Source: Burkholderiaceae bacterium
Lineage (GTDB): Bacteria; Pseudomonadota; Gammaproteobacteria; Burkholderiales; Burkholderiaceae
Direction of reading: 5' to 3'
Length of the DNA stretch: 5,401 nucleotides
Assembly: GCA_023253905.1 (NCBI GenBank)
Contig: JALREG010000173.1
Location: forward strand, 1 to 5,401
Part shown: positions 5,324 to 5,401 of the stretch, one piece after another
How positions within the stretch are numbered: the first letter of the stretch is position 1
Layout: the number at the start of each line of letters is the position of its first letter
Made by a program: the position numbers and the translations under genes
Notes under the pieces: model-generated
Database searches by the model: none
Told to the model about the DNA's origin: nothing
The model's input: the letters and a program-made list of their open reading frames with translations, nothing else

Positions 5324-5401
5324 ATCATCGCCGGGGTTTGCCGGCTATCGCCGGGCTGATGGTCGAGCGGGGGTTCGCAATCACCTTGCGCTGATATCCA
5401 C
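5304..5401 (+). CDS. UxaA-family large (catalytic) subunit, 3'-truncated
   Basis: The first 32 codons of a gene that runs off the window read MSTTAAESSP, then GFAGYRRADGRAGVRNH and LALIS. The GY.R.DGR.GVRN motif is the recognised opening of the C-terminal catalytic part of altronate/galactarate dehydratases and of the large subunit SuyB. It overlaps the 3' end of the SAF-domain gene by 20 nt in another frame. Two in-frame ATGs are possible, 5298 and 5304. The second is preferred because GGTGAG (5291-5296) lies 7 nt before it but only 1 nt before the first. The remaining ~350 residues expected from the family, including the catalytic region, are not visible. It was too short for automatic gene finding, and the call rests on the motif and on its pairing with the SAF subunit. 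Confidence 0.85.
   Translation, partial: MSTTAAESSPGFAGYRRADGRAGVRNHLALIS

Noticed and set aside
5104..5328. 74-codon - strand frame opposite the SAF gene
   Set aside because: It is antisense to a recognised domain and has no similarity I can identify.
1..5401. tRNA, rRNA, CRISPR array, insertion sequence or attachment site
   Set aside because: No direct-repeat array, transposase motif, terminal inverted repeats or tRNA-like fold was seen, and the window is almost fully occupied by protein genes.

Overview
The window looks like chromosomal DNA from a GC-rich betaproteobacterium, most likely Burkholderiales (Bordetella/Achromobacter/Cupriavidus/Comamonadaceae-like). The main reasons are a Bug/TctC-family extracytoplasmic binding protein, a family hugely expanded in that order, the visibly GC-rich codon use, and a densely packed catabolic and transport layout. 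The genus cannot be fixed from this sequence alone.

Layout: (1) 1-672, + strand: the 3' two-thirds of a Bug (TctC-like) solute-binding protein gene, cut by the window edge. (2) 673-704: a 32-nt convergent gap holding a perfect 10-bp palindrome. (3) 705-4984, - strand: a tight four-gene operon, read right to left. It encodes a TauC/SsuC-type ABC permease, a TauB/SsuB-type ATPase, a TauA/SsuA/NMT1-type periplasmic binding protein with a twin-arginine-like signal, and a GMC-family FAD alcohol dehydrogenase. Gaps are 13, 78 and 10 nt. (4) 4985-5080: a 96-nt divergent intergenic region with a weak sigma70-like promoter toward the right and a TTCAA-N2-TTGAA inverted repeat. (5) 5081-5401, + strand: an 80-residue SAF-domain protein (UxaA N-terminal type), overlapped by the start of a UxaA large-subunit (C-terminal type) gene that runs off the window.

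Working model (inference): the ABC system imports a small organic, probably anionic, solute. The GMC enzyme oxidises an alcohol group, and the divergent two-subunit UxaA-type lyase removes water or, as in SuyAB, sulfite from a 2-hydroxy acid. The Tau/Ssu flavour of the transporter together with a split UxaA/SuyAB-like lyase makes a hydroxy-sulfonate a candidate substrate. A sugar acid or another hydroxy acid is equally compatible with what can be seen. No regulator, mobile element, tRNA, rRNA or CRISPR was found. All five complete genes appear to start at GTG or TTG rather than ATG.
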